Origin: Treponema sp.
GTDB lineage: Bacteria > Spirochaetota > Spirochaetia > Treponematales > Breznakiellaceae
DNA length: 39,965 nucleotides
Direction of reading: 5' to 3'
NCBI GenBank assembly: GCA_031274285.1
Contig: JAISQJ010000112.1
Coordinates: forward strand, 1 to 39,965
Part shown: positions 24,107 to 32,624 of the stretch, in pieces
Position numbering within the stretch: the first letter of the stretch is position 1
Layout of the letters: each line of letters opens with the position of its first letter
The notes under the pieces: generated by a model
Told to the model about the DNA's origin: nothing
The model's database searches: none
Seen by the model: only the letters and a program-made list of their open reading frames with translations
Position numbers and translations under genes: made by a program

Positions 24107-24940
24107 ATGAGCGAAAAAAAACTGTACGGACATCCGGCAAGCCTTTACGATGTCCCCACCAAATACTGCGGCGGCTGCGGCCACGGGGTCATCCACCGGA
24201 TCATCACCAGCCTGATAGACGAGATGGGCCTGCGGGGCCGGACGGTTATCACCAACCCCGTGGGCTGCGCTATCTGGGCGGACCTGTACTTCGATTTTGA
24301 TTCGGTGCAGCCCGCCCACGGCAGGACCCCCGCGGCGGCCACGGGTATCAAGCGGATCCTCCCGGATCACCTGGTGATATGCTACCAGGGGGACGGGGAC
24401 ATGGCGGCTATCGGCACCGCGGAGATGATCCACGCCGCCAACCGGGGGGAAAAATTCACCACGATTTTTGTCAACAACGCCATTTACGGCATGACCGGCG
24501 GGCAGATGGCCCCCACCACCCTGGTGGGCCAAAGGGCCTCCACCGCGCCGGAGGGCCGGGACCCGGCGGAGGCGGGCATGGGCTACCCTATCCGGGTTTC
24601 GGAACTCCTGGCCACCCTGGAGGGGACCCGCTACATCGCCCGGGGGGCGGTAAACAACCCCGCCAACATCCGCAAGCTCCGGGGCTATATCAAAAAGGCC
24701 TTTGAGGCCCAACTGGCGGGCACCGGCTTTACCATGGTCGAGGTCCTCTCCCCCTGCCCCACCAACTGGGGCATGGAGCCGGTGCAGTCCGTGGAATGGC
24801 TGGAACAAAACATGATCCCCGTGTTCCCCCTGGGGGAAATAAAAAACACCCTGGCGGGGACCGCCGCCACCCAGGGGGCTGTAAGCGCCACCACCGCTAC
24901 AACGCCCGCCGCCGCAAGCGCCCAGGAGGCCGCCCGATGA
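24107..24940 (+). CDS. korB: 2-oxoacid:ferredoxin oxidoreductase, beta subunit
   Basis: The 277-residue protein binds thiamine diphosphate. CGGCGHGVIHRII is near residue 17, NPVGCAIWADLYFDFD follows, and the cofactor motif begins GDGDMAAIGTAEMIHAA and ends NNAIYGMTGGQMAPTT. The C-terminal 25 residues are an Ala/Thr-rich low-complexity tail (AATQGAVSATTATTPAAASA), an odd addition. GGAGAGAGGA precedes the ATG, so it has its own ribosome binding site despite the insert upstream. The stop overlaps the start of the gamma-subunit gene. Confidence 0.92.
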   Translation: MSEKKLYGHPASLYDVPTKYCGGCGHGVIHRIITSLIDEMGLRGRTVITNPVGCAIWADLYFDFDSVQPAHGRTPAAATGIKRILPDHLVICYQGDGDMAAIGTAEMIHAANRGEKFTTIFVNNAIYGMTGGQMAPTTLVGQRASTAPEGRDPAEAGMGYPIRVSELLATLEGTRYIARGAVNNPANIRKLRGYIKKAFEAQLAGTGFTMVEVLSPCPTNWGMEPVQSVEWLEQNMIPVFPLGEIKNTLAGTAATQGAVSATTATTPAAASAQEAAR

Positions 24941-25470
24941 CGGAAAAATCGTTTTTCGCCGGATTCGGCGGCCAGGGCATCGTGTCCCTGGGACAGATCT
25001 GGGTCTACTGCGCCATGAAAGAGGGCAAAAACGTCACCTTCTTCCCCTTTTACGGCGCGGAGAAGCGGGGGGGCGTGGCCCGGGCTTCGGTCATCGTCTC
25101 CGATGAGGAAATCGCCAGCCCCCTGGTCACGGTTCCCGATTCGGCGCTGGTGATGAACAGCGACTCCCTCCCCATCTGCGAGGACATCCTCAAGGCCGGC
25201 GGTATATTGCTGGTCAACTCCACCCTGGTCAAGGAAGCGCCCCGGCGGACCGACATCAGGGTGGTCAGGATTGAGGCCACCGGCCTGGCGGAGAAAATCG
25301 GCAGCCCCCGCTTTGCCAACATGGTGGCCCTGGGAGCCATGGCCCGCCTTACCGGCGCCCTGGCCCTGCCGGAAATTGAAGGGGTCCTCAAGGATTTCTT
25401 TAGCCCCGACAAGCACCGGTTCATCCCCAAGAACGTGGAGGCCATACGGGCAGGTTCCGGCGTCGTTTAG
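24937..25470 (+). CDS. korC: 2-oxoacid:ferredoxin oxidoreductase, gamma subunit
   Basis: The 177-residue protein begins MTEKSFFAGFGGQGIVSLGQ, the family signature, with YGAEKRGGVARASVIVSDEE further on. It completes the four-subunit complex. The start at 24937 is preferred over the open frame running upstream through the korB 3' end because the motif begins there and AGGAGG lies just before it. ATGA overlap with korB implies coupled translation. Confidence 0.92.
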   Translation: MTEKSFFAGFGGQGIVSLGQIWVYCAMKEGKNVTFFPFYGAEKRGGVARASVIVSDEEIASPLVTVPDSALVMNSDSLPICEDILKAGGILLVNSTLVKEAPRRTDIRVVRIEATGLAEKIGSPRFANMVALGAMARLTGALALPEIEGVLKDFFSPDKHRFIPKNVEAIRAGSGVV

Positions 25471-25471
25471 G

Positions 25472-25517
25472 CGTAAGGTTTCACAAATTTCAACCGTAAG
25501 GTTGACAGAATTTGAAG
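25472..25517 (+). repeat. Two adjacent imperfect 23-base direct repeats
   Basis: Units 25472-25494 and 25495-25517 both begin CGTAAGGTT and share AATTT at the same offset. About 16 of 23 positions match. They lie immediately after korC and overlap the -35 element of the next promoter, so they could be paired binding sites. Confidence 0.4.
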
Positions 25518-25531
25518 GGCTGGACTATACT
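25502..25531 (+). promoter_or_regulatory. Promoter of the M23 peptidase-bactofilin block
   Basis: TTGACA (25502-25507) and TATACT (25526-25531) are 18 bases apart. The predicted start is near 25538, about 45 bases before the GTG start of the peptidase gene. Confidence 0.65.
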
Positions 25532-25582
25532 TCGTATGACTATTTGGGTGAATTTTGCCGATAATGGCCTAAGAGGTAAGCG

Positions 25583-26620
25583 GTGTCCCGGGTTCATGAA
25601 TATAAAAGGTTGGAAAACAGCCTCGTCGAAAAGACCAAGGGTCTTGCCATTGCCCTTGCCCGGGCATTATGCGGCGGAATCGTGTCCTTTTTCAGGTTCC
25701 TGGCCCGCCGGTACACCGTTGTCCTGGTTCCCCATTCGGAAAAAAGAGTCTACAACCTCCATATCACGATCTTTTCTGTCTGCTGCGTTGTCCTTTTTAT
25801 GGCGGGGATCATCGGGGCCTTTTTCTGGTACAGCGCCTCCTACAGCGGGGCCATGGGGGCCCTGGCCGGCAAGGATAGCCGCCTTAAGGATACCCAGGCC
25901 AGCCTTGATCAGCTGCGGGACGAGATAACCGGCCTGCTGCAGGAAGCCCGGAATTTTGAGACCGCCCTTTCCGGGACCCTGGCGGCCCTGGGCGCGGATG
26001 TCAAGCAGAAGAACAACCAGGGCGGTTCCGGCGACCTGTCCACCTTCTTCGACATCCGGGAAACCCCGGAGGGAATGCTTCAGGAGGTGGATGACGTACG
26101 CCGCCTTTCCGCCTACCTGGCCTCCGCCCAGGAGCCTATCCGGGAGATCGGGACCCTGCTGGATTCCCAGAGCGCCCTGCTCACGGAAATTCCCAGCGTT
26201 TGGCCCATCAGGGGCGGGATTGGACATATTTCCATGTTTTTTGGGCAGAACGAGAACCCCTTTACCGGCCAGTATTACATCCACAAGGGGATGGATATTT
26301 CTACCTACCGTTCCGGGGATCCCATTGTGGCAACCGCCGACGGGCAGGTGGTGACCATCGACTTTGACGCCGAAGGTTTCGGCAATTACATCATCATCAA
26401 GCATAAGCACGGTTACTACACCCGCTATGCCCATCTGCAGAAGACCGCGGCCAGGATTGGACAGCGGGTGCAGCAGGGCGAGGTTATCGGGTATATCGGC
26501 AATACGGGGCTTTCTACCGGCCCCCATCTCCATTATGAGGTGCACATCGGCAGTGATGTGGTGGACCCCTACAAGTACATCAACATCCGTTCTACTATAG
26601 CCCGTACCACTTCCCGGTAA
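25583..26620 (+). CDS. M23-family cell-wall endopeptidase, membrane-anchored
   Basis: The 345-residue protein has a basic cytoplasmic N-terminus, one membrane segment (about 65-92) and a coiled-coil-like stretch (about 100-140: RLKDTQASLDQLRDEITGLL). The C-terminal lysostaphin-like zinc peptidase domain (about 230-335) has ligands in HKGMDIS and HLHYEVH. Such enzymes cut peptidoglycan cross-links. The start is GTG with AGAGGT six bases upstream. Bactofilin follows after 10 bases, a pairing known from several bacteria in which the peptidase and the bactofilin scaffold shape the cell. Confidence 0.92.
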   Translation: MSRVHEYKRLENSLVEKTKGLAIALARALCGGIVSFFRFLARRYTVVLVPHSEKRVYNLHITIFSVCCVVLFMAGIIGAFFWYSASYSGAMGALAGKDSRLKDTQASLDQLRDEITGLLQEARNFETALSGTLAALGADVKQKNNQGGSGDLSTFFDIRETPEGMLQEVDDVRRLSAYLASAQEPIREIGTLLDSQSALLTEIPSVWPIRGGIGHISMFFGQNENPFTGQYYIHKGMDISTYRSGDPIVATADGQVVTIDFDAEGFGNYIIIKHKHGYYTRYAHLQKTAARIGQRVQQGEVIGYIGNTGLSTGPHLHYEVHIGSDVVDPYKYINIRSTIARTTSR

Positions 26621-26630
26621 ACGGTTTTCC

Positions 26631-27065
26631 ATGGCTTCACATTCGGAAGATTTCTCAATCAACACGTTTATCGGCCCCCACTCGGTACTGACCGGAGACC
26701 TGGAAACCGATGGCTTTACCCGGATAGACGGCGCCGTCCGGGGCAGCCTTACCGTAAGGGGCCGGGTGATAATTGGGGAAAGCGCCAGGCTGCGCAGCGC
26801 CGTCAGCGGAACAGCCGTGACCATCGGCGGGGTGATTCGGGGCAGCGTGCTTGCCAGCGAGCGGCTTACGGTGTTGTCCACCGCCATTGTGCTGGGGGAC
26901 ATTATCACCCGGCGTATTCAGGCCGATGAGGGCTGCCTTATCCACGGCCGGGTCCGGGTCTGCGCCACCGCAGAAGCCTGGGAACAGGCCGTTTCCGAGT
27001 ACCGGGATGCCCAGGGAGTCAAATCCGCCCTTTCCCAGTTTACCCGGCGTCCGCCCCTATCCTAG
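26631..27065 (+). CDS. Bactofilin (polymer-forming cytoskeletal protein)
   Basis: The 144-residue protein has the bactofilin right-handed beta-helix (about 15-110). It opens with NTFIGPHSVLTGDLETDGFT and continues with repeating strands such as RIDGAVRGSLTVRGRVIIGE. Bactofilins polymerise without nucleotide into membrane-associated filaments that position cell-wall enzymes. The unstructured C-terminus (after about 120) is usual. It directly follows an M23 endopeptidase, its likely partner. Confidence 0.93.
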   Translation: MASHSEDFSINTFIGPHSVLTGDLETDGFTRIDGAVRGSLTVRGRVIIGESARLRSAVSGTAVTIGGVIRGSVLASERLTVLSTAIVLGDIITRRIQADEGCLIHGRVRVCATAEAWEQAVSEYRDAQGVKSALSQFTRRPPLS

Positions 27066-27083
27066 TACCGCAAGGAGCGATTG

Positions 27084-27641
27084 ATGGCCAAGGTTGATTT
27101 TTCCCCGGACCCAACCGGGACCTTCCTTGATCCCGCCTCCTACCTGAATCCAAACATCCGGCCGAAGGGGAGAAGCACACCGCGCCGCGCCGCCAAGGCC
27201 GGAAGGCCCGATTTTACCTCCGTTCTGGAGCAGTCCCGCTCCGGCGAGAGCGCGGTCCAGGAAGCGCTGCCCATTTCCGAGGAAACGGTGGCCCGGCTTC
27301 TTGACGAGGTGCGGGCCGCCGGGGATACCTTGCGGGAGCGGCCCTTTCCCCAGGAGATTCTGGCCTATAAGACGGCGGTACGGAATTTCATGCGCTACGT
27401 GGTGGACAACGGCTACCAGGTGGAAGAGCAGGTGGGGATACCTAAGTACCTAAAGCCCAACTACAAAGGCAGCCGGGGCAGCCCCGATTCCCAGGATCGC
27501 GCCAGGCGTCATACTATCCGGGTGGTGGACCACCGGCTGGAGGAACTGGCCGCCACCCTCCTGAAGGGCCAGCTTTCCCGGCTTGAACTCCTGTCCCGCC
27601 TTGAGGAGATCAAGGGGCTTCTGGTAGACTTGGTTTCGTAA
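27084..27641 (+). CDS. YaaR/DUF327-family protein
   Basis: The 185-residue protein has a disordered basic N-terminus and a helical DUF327 domain (about 60-180: ISEETVARLLDEVRAAGD, then FPQEILAYKTAVRNFMRYVV). It ends with a second helical part (VVDHRLEELAATLLKGQL). The start is ATG 27084, six bases after AAGGAG; an in-frame TTG at 27081 is less likely. In Bacillus the homologous yaaR lies next to yaaT, as here. No biochemical role can be assigned from the sequence. Confidence 0.82.
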   Translation: MAKVDFSPDPTGTFLDPASYLNPNIRPKGRSTPRRAAKAGRPDFTSVLEQSRSGESAVQEALPISEETVARLLDEVRAAGDTLRERPFPQEILAYKTAVRNFMRYVVDNGYQVEEQVGIPKYLKPNYKGSRGSPDSQDRARRHTIRVVDHRLEELAATLLKGQLSRLELLSRLEEIKGLLVDLVS

Positions 27642-27642
27642 T

Positions 27643-28668
27643 ATGAGCGATCAAGACGGTTACGAAAATACCGAAGACCTTGAGGAGGACATCTCCTCCC
27701 TGGAAGATAATCCCGAAGACGATCTTATGCTTGAGGACCTGGAGAGCCCCGGCATCCAGGCCGAACCCATAGCCCCGGATACCCCCCTCTACCGGCTCCG
27801 CCTGAGTTATGCGAATGAAAATTTTGTGGCCGGTTACCGGGGCGATCCCCTGGGCTACGGCGATAAGGTGATGGTTGCCACCCCCTATGGCCGGGACCTG
27901 GCCATGGTGCAGGGCCCCCTGCGCTGCTCCTGTTCCTCCTCCAACCGGGGCGCTCAGGTCCCCTGGATCGAGCGGCCTGCCACCCAGGAAGAGCTGGACA
28001 GGGAGGTCCATAACCGCGAGCAGGAGCGCGAAGCCTTTCGGATCTGCCGGGAAAAGATAGACGACCGCGGGCTGGAAATGAAACTGGTGCTGGTTCACAG
28101 CATGGCGGGGGAATCCAAGATCTGGTTCTTCTACACCGCGGAAAGCCGGGTGGATTTTAGGGAACTGGTTAAGGACCTGGTGGGTATTTTTAAGTCCAGG
28201 ATTCAGATGCACCAGATCGGGGTCCGGGACGAGGCCCAGGTGGTGGGGGGGCTGGGAGTCTGCGGCCGCTGTTACTGCTGCCATGCGGCGGCCGGCAAAC
28301 TCAAGCCCGTATCCATCAAAATGGCTAAAGATCAAAATCTGTCCCTCAATTCCATGAAAATATCCGGCCCCTGCGGCCGCCTCCTCTGCTGCCTTGCCTA
28401 CGAGCATAACTTCTACAACGAACAGCGGCGGCAGATACCGCCGGAAGGTTCGCACCTCAGCTATGACGGAACCCAGTGGAAAGTGCTGGAGGCGAATCTG
28501 GTCCTGGGGCGGCTCAAACTTTCCGGCGATGACGGCCGGGTCCTGAATTTTCCATCCTCTGCTTTTGAAAGAATCGATGGCCGTTGGCAGCTTTCGGGGC
28601 TGCCCCTGGAAGCCGTTGGGAGCGGCTCCGGGCAAACTACGTTGCTCAGCAATCGGGAGAAGCGATAA
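27643..28668 (+). CDS. ricT: PSP1-domain protein, RicT/YaaT family
   Basis: The 341-residue protein has an acidic N-terminal tail (DLEEDISSLEDNPEDD), then the PSP1 domain (about 45-280). Cysteine groups lie at GVCGRCYCCHAAAGKL and GPCGRLLCCLAYEHNF. In Bacillus, RicT with RicA and RicF forms an Fe-S-containing complex that helps RNase Y process mRNAs and affects development. Here it follows the YaaR-like gene by one base and so belongs to the same operon. The acidic tail of about 40 residues is longer than usual. Confidence 0.88.
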   Translation: MSDQDGYENTEDLEEDISSLEDNPEDDLMLEDLESPGIQAEPIAPDTPLYRLRLSYANENFVAGYRGDPLGYGDKVMVATPYGRDLAMVQGPLRCSCSSSNRGAQVPWIERPATQEELDREVHNREQEREAFRICREKIDDRGLEMKLVLVHSMAGESKIWFFYTAESRVDFRELVKDLVGIFKSRIQMHQIGVRDEAQVVGGLGVCGRCYCCHAAAGKLKPVSIKMAKDQNLSLNSMKISGPCGRLLCCLAYEHNFYNEQRRQIPPEGSHLSYDGTQWKVLEANLVLGRLKLSGDDGRVLNFPSSAFERIDGRWQLSGLPLEAVGSGSGQTTLLSNREKR

Positions 28669-28709
28669 AGCCCGCCGGGGCCTATCCTGACCATTGCAAG
28701 GAGAAAGCT

Positions 28710-29786
28710 ATGTTGGGAACCATGAAAGGGGCGATCCTGCCCGGTAACAGTACCGCTGTTCTCAAGGATTATCCCATCCCCACGCCGGGATGGGGGCAGG
28801 TCCTGGTCAAAACCAAGGCGTCCACCATCTGCGGCAGCGATATCCGGGCCATTTACCGGGAACACCAGGGCAAGGGGCCGGAGGGCTACCAGGGCGTTAT
28901 CGCGGGCCATGAACCCAGCGGGCTGGTGGTGGAGGAAGGGCCGGGGATCAGGCGGTTTAAGCAGGGTTCCCGGGTAATCGTGTACCATATCTCCGGCTGC
29001 GGGGTCTGCCACGACTGCCGCAGAGGTTACATGATTTCCTGCTCTTCCCCCCTGCGGGCCGCCTACGGCTGGCAGCGGGACGGCGGCATGGCAGACTATA
29101 TCCTCTGCGATGAAAAGGACCTGGTGGAGCTTCCCGCCGCCCTAAGCTACGCCGACGGCGCCCAGGTTGCCTGCGGATTCGGCACCGTCTACGAGGCGAT
29201 ACAGAAAGTCGGGGTCAGCGGCAGCGATGCCGTGCTGGTGGTGGGCCTGGGGCCGGTGGGACTGGCGGCGCTGATGCTCTGCCGCGCCATGGGGGCCCGG
29301 CAGCTCTTTGGCATTGAAATGAATCCGGCCCGCGTTGAACTGGCGAAAAAGCTCAACCTGGCGGACAAGGTCTTAAGCCCGGCGGATACCAACGTCGAAG
29401 AAATTATCGCCCTTACCGGGGGCCGCGGGGTGGAACGGGCCTTTGATTGTTCCGCCAGCGACGCCGGTCGGGCTACGGCAATCCGTGCGGCCCGGCAGTG
29501 GGGCAAGATTGCCTTGGTGGGGGAGGGCGGGACCGTCAACTTTAACCCCAGCCCGGATATCATTCATCCGCAAAAAACCATCTACGGCAGTTGGGTTACC
29601 AGCATCTGGCTTATGGAAGACCTGGTAGAAGAACTGGTCCGCTGGAATATGCACCCGGAAGACCTTATTACCCACCGCTTCCCCCTGGACCGGGTGGGCG
29701 AGGCTTACCGGCTTATGGCCGGGGGGAACTGCGGCAAGGTGGCCGTTTGCTTCGACGAAGAATTGACCGGGGAATCTGCTGGTTAA
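28710..29786 (+). CDS. Zinc-dependent alcohol/sorbitol dehydrogenase (MDR family)
   Basis: The 358-residue protein is a medium-chain zinc dehydrogenase. The catalytic-zinc segment is TICGSDIRA with GHEPSG, structural-zinc cysteines lie in CGVCHDCRRGYMISC, and the NAD-binding glycines are in VLVVGLGPVGLAALM. Members oxidise polyols, threonine or secondary alcohols, and the substrate here is open. The ATG at 28710 has AAGGAG upstream. The last codons (GESAG, stop) lie in the first copy of a 23-base tandem repeat, so the C-terminus may have been reshaped by repeat insertion. Confidence 0.88.
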   Translation: MLGTMKGAILPGNSTAVLKDYPIPTPGWGQVLVKTKASTICGSDIRAIYREHQGKGPEGYQGVIAGHEPSGLVVEEGPGIRRFKQGSRVIVYHISGCGVCHDCRRGYMISCSSPLRAAYGWQRDGGMADYILCDEKDLVELPAALSYADGAQVACGFGTVYEAIQKVGVSGSDAVLVVGLGPVGLAALMLCRAMGARQLFGIEMNPARVELAKKLNLADKVLSPADTNVEEIIALTGGRGVERAFDCSASDAGRATAIRAARQWGKIALVGEGGTVNFNPSPDIIHPQKTIYGSWVTSIWLMEDLVEELVRWNMHPEDLITHRFPLDRVGEAYRLMAGGNCGKVAVCFDEELTGESAG

Positions 29787-29882
29787 AAATCGGGGAATTT
29801 GCTGGTTGAAAATCGGGGAATTTGCTGGTTGAAAACCGGGGAATTTGCCTATTGAAAACCGGGGAATTTGCATGGTATAAAG
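29768..29882 (+). repeat. Five tandem 23-bp repeats
   Basis: Units begin with CGGGGAAT at 29768, 29791, 29814, 29837 and 29860, an exact 23-base period. The third is almost identical to the second, and the last diverges after its tenth base. The array starts inside the 3' end of the dehydrogenase gene and runs up to the DUF4143 ATPase gene. The period is not a multiple of three and there are no spacers. Confidence 0.95.
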
Positions 29883-29921
29883 GACCTCGCCCGCAGCTAT
29901 TGGATGGGGATGGGGGTTGAC

Positions 29922-31202
29922 ATGGCGCTGACCGAGAAGGGCTATAAACCGCGGATCGTTGATAAAAAACTTGGAAATTTAATTTCCGAATTTGGGGCCG
30001 TATTGGTGGAGGGTCCCAAGTGGTGCGGGAAAACCTGGACCGCCTTGAATCATGCCGGCAGCGTGGTTTTTATCGCCGATCCGGCGGGGAATTTTAGAAA
30101 CCGGGAAACGGCGCTGCTTGATCCATCGCTGGTATTGGAAGGTGAGCCGCCGCTTTTAATTGACGAATGGCAGGAAGTTCCCGGATTGTGGGATGCCGTT
30201 AGATTCTCTGTGGACCGGCGCCGTAAAAAAGGGTTGTATATTTTAACAGGTTCCTCCATGCCGGGGCGGCATACCTATGTACACAGCGGCGCCGGGAGAA
30301 TTGCGCGGCTGCGCATGCGGACCATGTCGCTTTTTGAGTCCGGGGATTCTTTGGGGACCGTTTCTCTGGCCCATCTTTTTACCGGCAAAGATATTGATCC
30401 TCAAAAATCTTCCATGACCTTAAACAAGATTATCAACTTAACGATCAAGGGCGGCTGGCCGGTTTTTGCGGGGAAAAAGAAATATTCCCTGGATATTCCC
30501 CGGCAGTACCTTGAGCGTATTGCCGACAGCGAAGTGTCCTATGCCGGCGGCAGCCGCCGGGACGGATCAAAAATTACGGCGGTAATCCGATCCCTGGCGC
30601 GAAACAATGCCACCCTGGTCAGCACAAAAACAATACAGAAAGACATTGATGCCGAAGGGGATCGTGTAACGGCGGATCGTAATACCGTAAGCTTGTATCT
30701 GGAACTGCTTAAATCACTTTATGTTCTGGAGGAGATTCCCGGATGGGATCCCGCTCTCCGGTCCACAAAAAAACTGCGGGTAAGTCCCAAGCGTCTTTTA
30801 ACGGACCCATCCCTGGCGGCGGCGGCAATAGGCGCCACGGCGGACAGGTTAAAAAAAGACCTTAACACCTTTGGATTTCTTTTCGAGGGCCTGTGTATCC
30901 GGGACATCCTGGTCTACGGCGAATTAAACGGCGCCGCGGTATACCATTACCGGGATGAAGCCGGCCTTGAGGCCGATGTGATTCTGGAACTTCCCAATGG
31001 CCGCTGGGGGGCCCTGGAAATAAAACTGGGGGCCCATCAAACAGATGCGGCGGCGGCCGGCCTTTTAAAGCTTAAGGCTAAAATGAAAAAAGCCGGCTTG
31101 GACCCGCCCGCATTTTTGGCGGTGATAAGCGGCCTTGCCGGGTTTGCCTGCCGCCGGGACGATGGGGTATATGTGGTTCCCATTGACTGCCTGGGCGCGT
31201 AG
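29922..31202 (+). CDS. AAA_14/DUF4143 ATPase
   Basis: The 426-residue protein has a P-loop (EGPKWCGKTWTA, near residue 30), Walker B (LLIDEWQEVPGLWDAV) and sensor region (LYILTGSSMPG). The DUF4143 C-terminal part ends in a PD-(D/E)XK-like signature (EADVILELPNGRWGALEIKLG). These proteins are abundant accessory genes of unclear role, perhaps in stress or mobile-element defence. ATG 29922 follows GGGGG and is my choice; in-frame ATGs at 29904 and 29910 and a TTG at 29868 are alternatives. It stands alone between an array of repeats and purA, which suggests acquisition. Confidence 0.85.
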   Translation: MALTEKGYKPRIVDKKLGNLISEFGAVLVEGPKWCGKTWTALNHAGSVVFIADPAGNFRNRETALLDPSLVLEGEPPLLIDEWQEVPGLWDAVRFSVDRRRKKGLYILTGSSMPGRHTYVHSGAGRIARLRMRTMSLFESGDSLGTVSLAHLFTGKDIDPQKSSMTLNKIINLTIKGGWPVFAGKKKYSLDIPRQYLERIADSEVSYAGGSRRDGSKITAVIRSLARNNATLVSTKTIQKDIDAEGDRVTADRNTVSLYLELLKSLYVLEEIPGWDPALRSTKKLRVSPKRLLTDPSLAAAAIGATADRLKKDLNTFGFLFEGLCIRDILVYGELNGAAVYHYRDEAGLEADVILELPNGRWGALEIKLGAHQTDAAAAGLLKLKAKMKKAGLDPPAFLAVISGLAGFACRRDDGVYVVPIDCLGA

Positions 31203-31207
31203 GGGCC

Positions 31208-31228
31208 AAAAACGCGGCGCCGTTTTTT
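31208..31228 (+). terminator. Possible terminator of the DUF4143 gene
   Basis: AAAAACG (31208-31214) pairs with CGTTTTT (31221-31227) around a GC-rich six-base loop and continues into a T-run, five bases after the stop. The stem is mostly A-T, so it would be moderate in strength. The remaining bases up to purA are GC-rich and include a stem with a GTAA loop (31248-31263). Confidence 0.4.
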
Positions 31229-31397
31229 ACCGGGGGGTAGCGGAAGACTTGGCGTAAGCCAAGGCTGGAGCGCAGGGGGGGCGGAGGGGGCCCGCGGCGT
31301 ATACGGATCCCCCGTCCGGTAACAGCCCCCCCTCTTAAAACTTCTTCCGATTTTGGGTAGACTGGAGGCCTATGTTGTCTGGCGGCGGGGGGTATCT

Positions 31398-32624
31398 ATG
31401 AAAGTGGTCGTTATCGGCGCCCAGTGGGGGGATGAGGGAAAGGGTAAAATCGTTGATTATCTGGCTAACGAGGCCCAGATCATTGTCCGTTATTCCGGGG
31501 GCGCTAACGCGGGCCACACCATTGTTATTGGCAATGAGGAGTACGCCCTGCATCTTATTCCTTCGGGCATTTTGTATCCTGACAAGGTTGTTATTTTGGG
31601 GGCCGGTATGGTGATTGATCCGACGGCCCTGTTTAACGAGTTGAAGATGCTTAACGAGCGGGGGATTGATACGGGCGGCCGGGTGCTTATCTCCGACCGG
31701 GCCCATGTGGTGCTGCCCCGGTACATTCAGATTGACAAGGAGCGGGACCTGGCCCGGAAAAAGCCTATTGGCACGACGGGCCGGGGTATTGGGATTACCT
31801 ATTCAAAAAAAAGCGACCGGGACGGAATCCGCATTGCTGACCTTTCCTGGAAAGAGCGGTTGGATGAACTGGAAAGCGAGGACCGGGATTTCCTGGCCCC
31901 CTATACCGAGCGGCTGGAGGCTATGTCGGTGGACCTTTCCACCTATTTGGTGCATCACCGGAATTCCCAGACTCTTTTTGAGGGGGCCCAGGGGACTTTG
32001 CTGGACCTGGACTTGGGGACCTACCCCTATGTGTCCAGCGGTATGTCCGGCGCCGCGGGGGCCGCCATTGGGGGCTGTGTGGGGCCCCGGGCTCTGGACA
32101 AGGTGCTGGGGGTTTTTAAGGCCTACTCCACCCGGGTGGGCAACGGTCCCTTCCCCAGCGAATTTGATCCGGACTCGGAGGATGAGCTGTGCCGCTTTGT
32201 CCGGGATACGGGCAGGGAGTACGGGGTGACCACCGGCCGGCCCCGGCGTTGCGGGTATCTGGATCTGGTGGCCCTGCGCTACGCCTGTCTTACCAACTCG
32301 ATTGATTCCCTGGTGATGACTCATCTGGATGTTTACGACACCCTGGGGGAGATAAAGGCCTGTGTGGCCTACCGGATCAACGGCAAAATGGTGGAGAGTT
32401 TTCCCGCCTCCATTGAGGCGCTGAACAACGCGGAGCCGGTGCTGAGGGTTTTTTCGGGCTGGAAAAAACCTCTTGCCAACTGTCTGGTTTACGAGGAATT
32501 CCCCGTTCAGGCCATGGAGTATATCGAGTTTATCGAGCGTTTTTGTGAGACCCCCATCCATATTGTTTCCGTCGGTTACGACCGTAAGGCCACGATTATC
32601 CGCAAAAGTCCGTGGACGCGGTAA
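31398..32624 (+). CDS. purA: Adenylosuccinate synthetase
   Basis: The 408-residue protein joins IMP and aspartate using GTP, the first committed step to AMP. Motifs are VVVIGAQWGDEGKGKIVDYL at the N-terminus, GANAGHTIVIG, KPIGTTGRGIGITYSKK, LFEGAQGTLLDLDLGTYPYV and TTGRPRRCGYLDLVALRYA. The start at 31398, preceded by GGGGGGT, gives the usual N-terminus. The open frame extending upstream is not expected to be translated. The length is slightly below the usual 425-430. Its stop overlaps the guaA start (TAATG), linking AMP and GMP synthesis in one unit. Confidence 0.96.
   Translation: MKVVVIGAQWGDEGKGKIVDYLANEAQIIVRYSGGANAGHTIVIGNEEYALHLIPSGILYPDKVVILGAGMVIDPTALFNELKMLNERGIDTGGRVLISDRAHVVLPRYIQIDKERDLARKKPIGTTGRGIGITYSKKSDRDGIRIADLSWKERLDELESEDRDFLAPYTERLEAMSVDLSTYLVHHRNSQTLFEGAQGTLLDLDLGTYPYVSSGMSGAAGAAIGGCVGPRALDKVLGVFKAYSTRVGNGPFPSEFDPDSEDELCRFVRDTGREYGVTTGRPRRCGYLDLVALRYACLTNSIDSLVMTHLDVYDTLGEIKACVAYRINGKMVESFPASIEALNNAEPVLRVFSGWKKPLANCLVYEEFPVQAMEYIEFIERFCETPIHIVSVGYDRKATIIRKSPWTR

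Noticed and set aside
25485-25507. A third TTCAAC-GTTGAA operator near 25490.
   Set aside because: The half-sites are similar, but the spacing is six bases rather than three and one half-site is imperfect.
29768-29882. CRISPR array.
   Set aside because: The 23-base units are contiguous with no spacers, and no cas genes are present.
31203-31397. Purine riboswitch upstream of purA.
   Set aside because: The stem-loop arrangement and conserved core residues of the purine riboswitch are not recognisable.
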